Of a stretch of 34,894 nucleotides of DNA, positions 1 to 9,129 are shown piece after piece. The stretch comes from JAAUQA01 sp036351435 (lineage in GTDB: Bacteria > Pseudomonadota > Gammaproteobacteria > Competibacterales > Competibacteraceae), in contig JAZBPA010000103.1 of the NCBI GenBank assembly GCA_036351435.1, forward strand, positions 1 to 34,894, given 5' to 3'. Every line of letters begins with the position of its first letter. Position 1 is the stretch's first letter. The position numbers and the translations under genes are program-made. Below the pieces are notes generated by a model. The model made no database searches, had not been told where the DNA came from, and was given only the letters and a program-made list of their open reading frames with translations.

Positions 1-52
1 ATGGGACTTGACACATCGAAATAGGATAATTGAATTTTCAATCGAGGTGTCT

Positions 53-343
53 ATGAGCAAGAAACGATACTACAAGAGCTACGGTGCAGAGTTTAAAGAA
101 GAAGCGGTAGGGTTGGTGACAGAACAAGATTATAGCGTTGCTGAAGCGGCGGCTTCGCTGGGGCTTTGAACGAACTTGCTGTATTGATGGAAACAACAGC
201 AGGAACAAGCGAAAGGCGATAGCTTAATGACGGTGGGAGAAAAGACGGAATTGCTGGCCTTGCGCAAGGAAGTCAAGCGGTTACGGATGGAGAAAGAAAT
301 CTTAAAAAAGGCCAGTGCCTTCTTTGCGAAAGAAATCAAGTAA
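53..343 (+). pseudogene. IS3-family OrfA remnant (two in-frame stops)
   Basis: Read in one frame from ATG 53, the translation is a typical IS3-family OrfA. The N-terminal helix-turn-helix begins MSKKRYYKSYGAEFKEEAV and is followed by SVAEAAASLGL. The C-terminal leucine-zipper part contains LRKEVKRLRMEKEILKKAS. The frame is kept to the stop at 341-343, but TGA stops occur at 167-169 and 206-208. The second sits where LYRW is expected, so a CGA to TGA change is likely. The first may come from a nearby substitution. The protein would normally bind the IS ends and provide the N-terminal half of the OrfAB transposase. Confidence 0.85.
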
Positions 344-359
344 AGTTTAACTTTAGCAA

Positions 360-1039
360 AGAACTATCCCATGACTATCCGATCCGGTTGTGCTGTCAGG
401 TGATGCACGTGAGCCACGCGGCCTACTATGCTTGGCTGAAGCGCCCAGCTCGACTGATTACGGCAGATGAATTCCATCTGTATCGGCGGATGAGGCACCT
501 GTTTACTGACAGCCGGGAAGTATGGGATCAAGGGGCATGTCAAAGAAACTGCGCAAAGAAGGCTTCAACATGGGCCGCTATCGGGTTCGTAACCTCATGA
601 AAAGTCTAGGTTTAAAGCTGACATTCCGCACACCAATTACACAACTAGCTGAATTTGCTGATATATAAGCTTTTACTGATGTGGCTGGCATAAAAATTAA
701 TCAAAATTATTCAGTACGTTGCATCTGTATGCGGAATGTCGGATAGAGGCTCGCAATATACCAGCATGCGATATCGCATGCTGCTTGCAAAGCAGCATAT
801 CAAGGCATTGATGAGCGGTGTTGGCGCGTGTTGGGAATAAAGCGGTGGTGGAGCGTTTTTTCGGCAGTTTGAAGAACGAATGGTTGCTCAAAGTCTATCA
901 CCTGACCTGTCAGGCGATGAAGCAGGATGTCGAGAAGTATATTTGCTACCACAATCACGACAGACTACATACGGCTAATTGTGACTTGGCCCCAGTAGAA
1001 TTTGAAATGTCTCAAATCAAAGTGTCAGGTTTTGCTTGA
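360..1039 (+). pseudogene. IS3-family OrfB transposase remnant (frameshifted, with internal loss)
   Basis: Several pieces of a DDE transposase are present in different frames. Bases 388-525 encode VMHVSHAAYYAWLKRP and RMRHLFTDSREVW. The next piece, from 537, is shifted by one frame and encodes SKKLRKEGFNMGRYRVRNLM. The central part holding the first catalytic Asp is missing or unrecognisable at about 660-730. Bases 735-840 encode SDRGSQYTS, with the second Asp. A one-base loss near 836 in the CWDN motif shifts the frame into 818-1039, which encodes AVVERFFGSLKNEWL with the catalytic Glu. The final stop is at 1037-1039. The copy is dead. Confidence 0.85.
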
Positions 1040-1092
1040 CCAGTACAGAGAACAAAGCATCGGTCTCGTAATACGATAAAGTTGATCTCTTG

Positions 1093-1143
1093 TCTTATCC
1101 TATCTTATCCTACCACCGGAAAATGTGGGTGCAGTGTGGGTGC
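1093..1143. repeat. Short direct repeats between IS remnant and tRNA-Arg
   Basis: Two exact tandem copies of TCTTATCCTA lie at 1093-1102 and 1103-1112. Two exact copies of GTGGGTGC lie at 1125-1132 and 1136-1143, 11 bp apart. The stretch is noncoding and lies just beyond the 3' end of the minus-strand tRNA-Arg gene, where integrative elements commonly insert. They could be leftover integrase arm sites, which is only an inference. Nothing else is seen in 1048-1211. Confidence 0.5.
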
Positions 1144-1211
1144 TAGAGCGAAAATCTGGCCTTAACAAGCAAAAATCAAATTAAATAACAAGCGCAACTC
1201 GTTGATTTAAT

Positions 1212-1288
1212 TGGCGCGCCCGGAAGGATTCGAACCTCCGACCGCCTGGTTCGTAGCCAGGTACTCTATCCAACTGAGCTACGGGCGC
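1212..1288 (-). tRNA. tRNA-Arg (anticodon ACG)
   Basis: The reverse complement folds as a standard tRNA. The acceptor 5' strand GCGCCCG (1288-1282) pairs with CGGGCGC (1222-1216). The anticodon stem CCTGG/CCAGG encloses loop CTACGAA, giving anticodon ACG, and the T arm carries GGTTCGAATCC. A discriminator G and an encoded CCA (1214-1212) complete it, for 77 nt in all. ACG needs TadA deamination to read CGN arginine codons. It lies downstream of csrA and tRNA-Ser, as in other gammaproteobacteria. Confidence 0.97.
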
Positions 1289-1348
1289 GTTTCTTGCTTG
1301 CGGAATTATGCGAGTCGCATAGGGATTTGTCAAACTAAGGCAACCAAA

Positions 1349-1441
1349 TGGCGGAGAGAGAGGGATTCGAACCCTCGATGGAGTTATTAGCCCCATACTC
1401 CCTTAGCAGGGGAGCGCCTTCAGCCGCTCGGCCATCTCTCC
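1349..1441 (-). tRNA. tRNA-Ser (anticodon GCT)
   Basis: The reverse complement begins GGAGAGA (1441-1435) and ends with the pairing strand TCTCTCC (1359-1353), a discriminator G and encoded CCA (1351-1349). The anticodon loop reads CTGCTAA within a CCC/GGG-type stem, so the anticodon is GCT, decoding AGC and AGU. The 93-nt length and long variable arm are typical of class II tRNA-Ser. It sits about 60 bp upstream of tRNA-Arg on the same strand and is probably co-transcribed with it. Confidence 0.97.
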
Positions 1442-1537
1442 TAATACTGGTTACCTTCAATCATCGCCTTCGAAACGGTAGACGAACGCTAAGGATACCT
1501 TTGAAATCAACTACCGTAAAGACTTCAGCATGTTTGA

Positions 1538-1765
1538 CTAAGGGGCTTCGTTGCCTGTTTCAACGTTACCTTCAGCGGCGACAGCAGCGGCATTTTCCTG
1601 TTGTTCGCGTTTAATACGCTCGTAAATCTCTTCTCGGTGTACGGCGATGTCTTTAGGCGCATTGACGCCGATGCGAACTTGATTGCCTTTTACACCCAAC
1701 ACAGTGACCGTGACTTCGTCACCAATCATCAGGGTTTCACCAACTCTGCGCGTTAAAATAAGCAT
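1538..1765 (-). CDS. csrA: Carbon storage regulator CsrA
   Basis: This 75-residue protein begins MLILTRRVGETLMIGD and continues with VTVLGVKGNQVRIGVNAP and REEIYERIKRE, the full CsrA/RsmA core. The family forms a domain-swapped dimer of beta strands that binds A(N)GGA motifs in mRNA leaders and controls translation, carbon storage, motility and biofilm genes. The tail after residue 58 is rich in Ala, Glu and Asn and longer than the 61-residue E. coli protein. The start is ATG 1765 with a GGAG ribosome site 6-9 bases upstream. That site reads CACGGAGAA, itself a plausible CsrA target, so translational self-control is likely. It follows lysC and precedes tRNA-Ser, the usual gammaproteobacterial setting. 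Confidence 0.97.
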   Translation of the reverse strand: MLILTRRVGETLMIGDEVTVTVLGVKGNQVRIGVNAPKDIAVHREEIYERIKREQQENAAAVAAEGNVETGNEAP

Positions 1766-1840
1766 GTTATTCTCCGTGTCTACGACCTCGCTAGGGGGCG
1801 AGCTTTATATAAGGCCGGGCGTATTTGCCCACACTGTAAT

Positions 1841-1855
1841 AACCCCACTGGGGTT
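1841..1855 (-). terminator. Short GC hairpin after lysC
   Basis: AACCCC (1841-1846) and GGGGTT (1850-1855) form a 6-bp stem with a 3-base loop, about 20 bases past the lysC stop. It lacks a strong T-run on the minus strand (ATTACAG follows), so it is at best a weak terminator or an RNA-stabilising hairpin between lysC and csrA. A TATATAAAG stretch nearer csrA (around 1806-1815) could serve as a -10 for csrA. Confidence 0.35.
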
Positions 1856-1875
1856 CAGACGGGGTTGCTACATTC

Positions 1876-3147
1876 TTAACTGTTCTCCATCGCTGGGTGA
1901 ACAGTGGCTCCAGCGGATCGCGATTCCGTCGGTGCCTGGTCTAAATGGAAGGCATCATGCAAAGTGCGCACGCCCAACTCTAAATACTTCTCGTCGACGA
2001 CGACCGAAATCTTGATTTCCGAAGTGGCAATCATGCGAATATTGATGCCTTCTCCGGCTAAAGCCTGAAACATGGTGCTGGCAATACCGGCGTGAGAACG
2101 CATCCCCACCCCGACCAGGGAGATTTTGACAATCTTTTTATCACCCATGACTTCCCGCGCGCCCAACGCCTGGGCCTGTACTCTCAGGATTTCCAGGGCC
2201 CGCTCATAATCGTTACGATGAACGGTAAAGGTGAAATCGGTCGTGCCATCACGACCGATATTCTGAATGATCATGTCTACTTCGATATTAGCGCCGGCAA
2301 TCCCTTCCAGGATGCTGAATGCGATGCCGGGTCGATCTGGAACGCCAAGAACCGTCAGCTTGGCTTCGTCTCGACTAAACGCTATGCCCGAAATAAGCGG
2401 TTGTTCCATCAGAGCTTCCTCATAAGTGATCAGGGTGCCTTCACCTTCCTGAAAGGACGAAAGCACACGCAGGGGAACACTGTACTTGCCGGCGAATTCC
2501 ACCGAGCGGATTTGCAGGACCTTCGATCCCAGACTGGCAAGCTCCAGCATTTCCTCGAAAGTAATCCGCTGCAATCGGCGAGCCTGTGTCACTACCCGCG
2601 GGTCAGTGGTGTATACGCCATCAACGTCGGTAAAAATCTGGCACTCATCGGCTTTGAGTGCGGCAGCCAAAGCGACCGCAGTGGTGTCAGAACCGCCACG
2701 TCCTAAGGTAGTGATGTTGCCGTGTTCATCGATACCCTGAAAACCGGCGACAACCACAATCTTGCCCGCATCCAAATCGGCGCGGATACGTTTCGCTTCG
2801 ATATCTTGGATGCGCGCCTTGTTATGGGCGCTGTCGGTCAGAATATGGACTTGGTGTCCGGTGTAAGAACGCGCTACGTGACCGCGCTTTTCCAAAGCGA
2901 TACACAGCAATGCGATGCAAGCCTGTTCGCCGGTAGCAAGCAGCACATCCAGCTCACGAGGACTAGGGCGCGGAGTAATCGCTTTCGCTAAACCCAGCAA
3001 TCGGTCGGTTTCCCCGCTCATTGCCGAAACCACAACCACGACCCCATGACCGCTATTGCTGTAAGAAATAACTTTATCGGCAACCGCCTCAATGCGTTCA
3101 ATGCTGCCTACTGAGGTACCGCCGTATTTTTGTACTAGAAGAGCCAT
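1876..3147 (-). CDS. lysC: Aspartate kinase (aspartokinase), ACT-regulated
   Basis: The 423-residue protein phosphorylates L-aspartate, the first step toward lysine, threonine and methionine and, through diaminopimelate, the cell wall. The N-terminal catalytic domain starts with the KYGGTS signature (residues 7-12) and carries VVVVSAMSGETDRLL and the nucleotide-loop region GRGGSDTTAVALA. The C-terminal third, from about residue 260, holds two ACT domains (VLGVPDRPGIAFSILEG and SLVGVGMRSHAGIASTMF), which normally bind lysine and/or threonine for feedback inhibition. Length matches the Pseudomonas-type single-function enzyme, with no homoserine dehydrogenase fusion. The start is ATG 3147 with AGGGA upstream. 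It sits between alaS and csrA, the conserved gammaproteobacterial order, and is probably transcribed with alaS. Confidence 0.97.
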   Translation of the reverse strand: MALLVQKYGGTSVGSIERIEAVADKVISYSNSGHGVVVVVSAMSGETDRLLGLAKAITPRPSPRELDVLLATGEQACIALLCIALEKRGHVARSYTGHQVHILTDSAHNKARIQDIEAKRIRADLDAGKIVVVAGFQGIDEHGNITTLGRGGSDTTAVALAAALKADECQIFTDVDGVYTTDPRVVTQARRLQRITFEEMLELASLGSKVLQIRSVEFAGKYSVPLRVLSSFQEGEGTLITYEEALMEQPLISGIAFSRDEAKLTVLGVPDRPGIAFSILEGIAGANIEVDMIIQNIGRDGTTDFTFTVHRNDYERALEILRVQAQALGAREVMGDKKIVKISLVGVGMRSHAGIASTMFQALAGEGINIRMIATSEIKISVVVDEKYLELGVRTLHDAFHLDQAPTESRSAGATVHPAMENS

Positions 3148-3204
3148 ACAATCCCTGCCAAAAGGGGCGAATTAGACACTAGATGGAGTGGTAAACGCAA
3201 ACAT

Positions 3205-5808
<2,604 letters not shown>

Positions 5809-5828
5809 GATCTTAGCGGACAATTCCT

Positions 5829-6317
5829 TTATGAATCCCGGAGCACTGTTTTGATTTGCTCCAAAGTAAAACCTCGATAACGGAGAAAACGCGTTTGCTG
5901 GGCTTGGCCGGCGATGTCTCGGGGAAGTTCCTCGCCGAATCGCTTACGCTGCAGTGCAACTAGCTTAGGCACCCAGAACTCATCGAAGCTGCTTAACACG
6001 GCGGTAACAATATCCTCTGACACGCCGCGTTCGCGGAGTTCCCGGCTGATACGTAACGGACCATAGCCTTTATCGGCTCGGCTGTGGGCGTACACTTCGG
6101 CATAGCGTTCTTCATTGATCATGTCTTCGCTGATCAATGCGGCTAACACGCTGTCGATGTCCGGGTTAGCAAACCCCCGCTGAGCAAGCTTATGCTGCAA
6201 TTCCAACACGGTGTGCTCTCGACGGGCAAGCAACTGTATCGCGGTCCGCCGGATGTCTGCAGGAGTGCTAGCTGAGGCACGCTCGCCTCGCACCGATTTA
6301 TGGCGCAGGTACGGCAT
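5829..6317 (-). CDS. recX: Regulatory protein RecX
   Basis: RecX binds within the groove of RecA filaments and limits their growth and activity. The protein has the three-helix repeats of the family: DIRRTAIQLLARREHTVLEL, YGPLRISRELRERGVSEDIV and FLRYRGFTLEQIKTVL. The start chosen is ATG 6317, giving 162 residues, close to the 153-166 of known family members. It overlaps the end of recA by 20 bp in another frame, so translation is probably coupled and RecX kept low relative to RecA. A longer open frame reaches 6422 but its extra N-terminus lies wholly within recA and has no RecX character. Spacing to alaS is 20 bp. Confidence 0.93.
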   Translation of the reverse strand: MPYLRHKSVRGERASASTPADIRRTAIQLLARREHTVLELQHKLAQRGFANPDIDSVLAALISEDMINEERYAEVYAHSRADKGYGPLRISRELRERGVSEDIVTAVLSSFDEFWVPKLVALQRKRFGEELPRDIAGQAQQTRFLRYRGFTLEQIKTVLRDS

Positions 6318-7365
6318 CAGAGTCGTCGCCGGAGGCTTTCGCAGTATTGGTAGCGCTTTCGTTCGCGGTTTCGAAGCGAGGCAAGTAATGTGCGCGGATT
6401 TTGCTCTCCAACTCTTGCGCAAGCTCAGAGTTTTCCTTCAAGTAGGTACGGACATTTTCTTTGCCCTGCCCAATGCGATCGCCTTGATAGCTGTACCAGG
6501 CTCCGGCTTTATCGATGAGGCCCATTTTGACACCCAACTCGATAATTTCTCCCATCCGGGAGATGCCTGTATCATAAAGAATCTCGAATTCAGCTTGGCG
6601 GAACGGCGGCGCCATTTTATTTTTGACGACCTTGACCCGCGTTTCATTGCCGATAATCTCGTCGCCTTTCTTAATAGCACCGATACGCCGGATATCCAAC
6701 CGCACCGAGGAATAGAATTTTAAGGCATTGCCACCGGTGGTGGTTTCCGGCGAGCCGAACATCACACCGATTTTCATCCTGATCTGATTAATAAAGATCA
6801 CCAGCGTATTGGTACGTTGGATATTTGCGGTCAATTTGCGGAGCGCTTGCGACATCAGCCGAGCATGCAAACCGACGTGCGAATCGCCCATATCGCCTTC
6901 CAGCTCCGCTTTGGGCGTGAGCGCAGCGACCGAATCGATAACCACGATTTCTACGGCGCTCGAACGTACCAGCATGTCGGCGATTTCCAGCGCCTGTTCA
7001 CCGGTGTCGGGTTGCGAGACCAGTAAATCTTCTACATTGACCCCTAGTTTGGCGGCATAGGTGGGGTCCAAAGCATGTTCTGCATCAATAAATGCGGCTG
7101 CCCCGCCTAAACGTTGGATTTCAGCGATGACCTGCAAGGTCAAAGTGGTTTTCCCTGAAGACTCAGGGCCATAAATTTCCACCACCCGGCCCCGTGGTAA
7201 ACCACCAAGCCCGAGCGCGATATCAAGGGTCAGAGAGCCAGTGGATATCGCTTCAATATCCCGAGCAGATCCTGTGTCGCCTAGGCGCATCACTGAACCC
7301 TTGCCAAATTGACGCTCAATTTGGCTGAGTGCGGCCGCCAGGGCTTTTCGCTTATTTTCTTCCAT
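6298..7365 (-). CDS. recA: Recombinase RecA
   Basis: This 355-residue ATP-dependent DNA strand-exchange protein is central to homologous recombination and SOS induction through LexA self-cleavage. Visible features are the N-terminal polymerisation segment LAAALSQIERQFGKGSVMRL, the Walker A motif GPESSGKTT (residues 66-74), the Walker B region VVIDSVAAL, the L1/MAW region with QALRKLTANIQRTNT, and loop L2 with FGSPETTTGGNALKFYSS. The C-terminal tail is acidic and Ala/Ser/Thr-rich. The start is ATG 7365 with GGAG upstream. It lies between thpR and recX, all co-directional, but has its own likely promoter in the 65-bp gap before it. Confidence 0.98.
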   Translation of the reverse strand: MEENKRKALAAALSQIERQFGKGSVMRLGDTGSARDIEAISTGSLTLDIALGLGGLPRGRVVEIYGPESSGKTTLTLQVIAEIQRLGGAAAFIDAEHALDPTYAAKLGVNVEDLLVSQPDTGEQALEIADMLVRSSAVEIVVIDSVAALTPKAELEGDMGDSHVGLHARLMSQALRKLTANIQRTNTLVIFINQIRMKIGVMFGSPETTTGGNALKFYSSVRLDIRRIGAIKKGDEIIGNETRVKVVKNKMAPPFRQAEFEILYDTGISRMGEIIELGVKMGLIDKAGAWYSYQGDRIGQGKENVRTYLKENSELAQELESKIRAHYLPRFETANESATNTAKASGDDSDAVPAP

Positions 7366-7387
7366 TTAATCCACTCCAAAAATGCCA

Positions 7388-7417
7388 AATGTAAAAATTT
7401 GTGAATTATTTCACAAA
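7388..7417 (-). promoter_or_regulatory. Predicted recA promoter with overlapping perfect palindrome
   Basis: On the minus strand TTGTGA (7416-7411) is followed after exactly 17 bases by TACATT (7393-7388), a plausible sigma-70 promoter 23 bp from the recA start. A perfect inverted repeat, TTTGTGAA-TTAT-TTCACAAA (7398-7417), covers the -35 and spacer, where an operator would sit. It is not the usual gammaproteobacterial LexA box (CTGT-N8-ACAG). As RNA the same repeat plus the T-run after it could also act as a weak terminator for thpR. Confidence 0.5.
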
Positions 7418-7430
7418 ATATGGTTTTTAC

Positions 7431-7967
7431 CTAGTGTTCAGGCCAGTAGCGCAACACGCGGTAGTGTACACGACCCGCTTGCGGACAAGATTCGACCAAC
7501 GCAATACGTTGGATAAACCAACTGATCGGTTGGGTCATTGCCTTAATTGGTGGGGGTCCCGGAAATCTGCGCGCTAACGTGACATGAGCATTAAAGGGGC
7601 GCGTTTCCGGTTTGAAACCGCAGCCACTCAAACGTTCGTGCAAGTCCTTCACCAAATCGGCTAAATCGTTTGACGGTTGGCTTGTTCCCAGCCAAAGAAT
7701 GCGTGGCTTGGGCCAGTAGCCGATGGCGTCCAGCGTTAACGTGAATGACGGCGCTTGGATGTCTTGCAGCACCCGTTCATAGCACTGTTGACGCTTACTG
7801 TCAGTATTGCCCAGAAAAACAAGGGTGAGATGTAAGTTTTCGACGATGACTTCGCGCCCAACGGTTAATGGGCGGGCTAAATCGGCGATTTGCCGGCGTT
7901 CCGATGAGTTAGGCCAAAGGGCTAAAAACAGTCGGCGCGAGTGCCGGTTATCCTGGGTCTCTACCAT
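7431..7967 (-). CDS. thpR: RNA 2',3'-cyclic phosphodiesterase (2'-5' RNA ligase family)
   Basis: This 178-residue member of the 2H phosphoesterase superfamily hydrolyses RNA 2',3'-cyclic phosphates to 2'-phosphates and can join tRNA halves through 2'-5' bonds in vitro. Both catalytic HxTx motifs are present: HLTL at residues 46-49 and HVTL at 128-131. The N-terminal RRLFLALWPN strand is typical. The start at ATG 7967 overlaps the end of pncC by 20 bp in another frame, which suggests coupled translation. It lies between pncC and recA. Its physiological substrate is not settled in any bacterium. Confidence 0.92.
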   Translation of the reverse strand: MVETQDNRHSRRLFLALWPNSSERRQIADLARPLTVGREVIVENLHLTLVFLGNTDSKRQQCYERVLQDIQAPSFTLTLDAIGYWPKPRILWLGTSQPSNDLADLVKDLHERLSGCGFKPETRPFNAHVTLARRFPGPPPIKAMTQPISWFIQRIALVESCPQAGRVHYRVLRYWPEH

Positions 7968-8448
7968 CCACTATTTCCACAATCCCTTCTAGAGCCGCGA
8001 CCACCGCCTGTAATCGTACCGCCTCGCGATCTCCGTTAAACTGATAACAATAGTTGCGCGGCGCTCCATCTTTGAGCATCCAGCCTAACCAGACTGTACC
8101 CACTGGTTTATCCGGACCACCGCCATCAGGTCCGGCAATCCCACTAACTGCTACAGCGACTTGAGCGTGACTAAGCACTAAAGCACCCTGAGTCATTTCA
8201 TCGACGGTAGCAGCGCTGACTGCGCCATGAGCAGCCAGGGTGGTTTCCTGCACGCCCAGCAATTCCACCTTGGCGGCATTACTGTAAGTGACAAAGCCCC
8301 GCTCGAACCAACGAGAGCTACCGGGCAAATCGGTGATAACTTTTGCGATCCAACCACCGGTACAAGACTCGGCGGCAACCAACATCCAATTACGGGCTAA
8401 TAACGCTTGGCCCACCCGATTAACCAAGGCGGGCAACGCTTGTGACAT
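7948..8448 (-). CDS. pncC: Nicotinamide-nucleotide amidase (CinA C-terminal domain protein)
   Basis: The 166-residue protein corresponds to the stand-alone CinA C-terminal domain. It deamidates NMN to nicotinic acid mononucleotide, recycling the NMN released by NAD-dependent DNA ligase. The signature AAESCTGG (catalytic Ser at residue 28) and the downstream SNAAKVELLG lysine region are intact, as is SGIAGPDGGGPDKPVGTVW. The length matches E. coli PncC/YgaD, with no N-terminal MoaB-like CinA domain. It lies 26 bp downstream of a TPR gene and overlaps thpR, in the conserved place upstream of recA. Confidence 0.95.
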   Translation of the reverse strand: MSQALPALVNRVGQALLARNWMLVAAESCTGGWIAKVITDLPGSSRWFERGFVTYSNAAKVELLGVQETTLAAHGAVSAATVDEMTQGALVLSHAQVAVAVSGIAGPDGGGPDKPVGTVWLGWMLKDGAPRNYCYQFNGDREAVRLQAVVAALEGIVEIVDGRDPG

Positions 8449-8474
8449 CGACAGCTATTCTGCGTTATGTCAAT

Positions 8475-8990
8475 TCAGCCACCGCTGGCGAATAACTTTT
8501 CCAACGCCTGGAGCTTGGCCTTGGAAGCATCATCCTCGGGGTCCAGCGCAATAGCCTCGCGGTAGGATTCAACCGCTAATTGGGAATATAAGTCCCCAAG
8601 ATTGGCGCGGACTACCGGATAATTTGGGGCATTGGCAACGGCACTCAACAAAGCCTGACGGGCTTTTTCATATTCCCCTTGCTGAGCGTAGATGGTGGCC
8701 AGATTATTAAACGATTCGGGGATCCGCGGGAACAAGCGGGATAGTTCTACAAAGGTGTCCCGAGCACCGTCAGTATCGCCTTGTTCCAGCAATAACAGAC
8801 CCTTGAGAAAGCGAGCCTCGACATCGTTAGTATTGTTGGTGATGCGCTCATCCAGGCCGTTCAGGGCGGCTTGCAATTGGCCCGCTTGCGCCTGACGCTC
8901 AATCGTCGCCAGATCAGTGGTTTGTTGGCCCTGAACACTGCCGACCACTATCAGCATCAAAGCCAGAGGTACAATGCGCAGGTATTTCAT
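8475..8990 (-). CDS. Exported tetratricopeptide-repeat protein
   Basis: The 171-residue protein starts with a signal peptide (MKYLRIVPLALMLIVVGSVQG, cleavage probable near residue 21). The mature part consists of three to four TPR helix pairs: LATIERQAQAGQLQAALNGL, VEARFLKGLLLLEQGDTDGA, PESFNNLATIYAQQGEYEKA and YPVVRANLGDLYSQLAVESY. It probably acts as a periplasmic protein-interaction scaffold; no catalytic domain is seen. Similar small TPR genes occur at this place between mutS and cinA/pncC in related genomes, but the function is unknown. It heads the minus-strand run toward recA. Confidence 0.85.
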   Translation of the reverse strand: MKYLRIVPLALMLIVVGSVQGQQTTDLATIERQAQAGQLQAALNGLDERITNNTNDVEARFLKGLLLLEQGDTDGARDTFVELSRLFPRIPESFNNLATIYAQQGEYEKARQALLSAVANAPNYPVVRANLGDLYSQLAVESYREAIALDPEDDASKAKLQALEKLFASGG

Positions 8991-9041
8991 GACTTTCTTT
9001 ATCCTTGTATGACGTGTTTTAAGACAGGGAACGGATAATAA

Positions 9042-9070
9042 TTTATAACCCTGCAGCTAGATTAGCTCAA
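9042..9070 (-). promoter_or_regulatory. Predicted promoter for the TPR-pncC-thpR genes
   Basis: On the minus strand TTGAGC (9070-9065) and TATAAA (9047-9042) are separated by exactly 17 bases, a good sigma-70 layout. It lies in the divergent gap between the TPR gene and mutS and would start transcription about 45 bp before the TPR start codon. No matching mutS promoter is obvious. Confidence 0.5.
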
Positions 9071-9129
9071 GGATTGTAACCCTACCAAATAGCGCGGTGA
9101 CTATGCGCGCCGCATTACCCGTGAGCACC

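Larger units (their letters stand above)
1..1047 (+). mobile_element. Decayed IS3-family insertion sequence
   Basis: The stretch carries recognisable remains of both IS3-family reading frames, OrfA at 53-343 and OrfB at about 360-1039, both broken by stops, frameshifts and missing segments. It cannot transpose on its own. The ends are uncertain. The left end 2-18 and bases 1018-1034 share an imperfect inverted repeat (GTGTCA core), but OrfB reads to 1039 and a terminal-looking CCAGTACA follows at 1040-1047. The window therefore begins at or just inside the element. No flanking target duplication can be checked because the left flank is absent. Confidence 0.8.

Noticed and set aside
2092..2706. 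Plus-strand open frame of 204 codons
   Set aside because: It lies wholly opposite lysC, has no domain sense and no ribosome site.
5829..6422. Longer RecX of 197 residues
   Set aside because: The first 35 residues are an out-of-frame reading of recA and do not resemble RecX.
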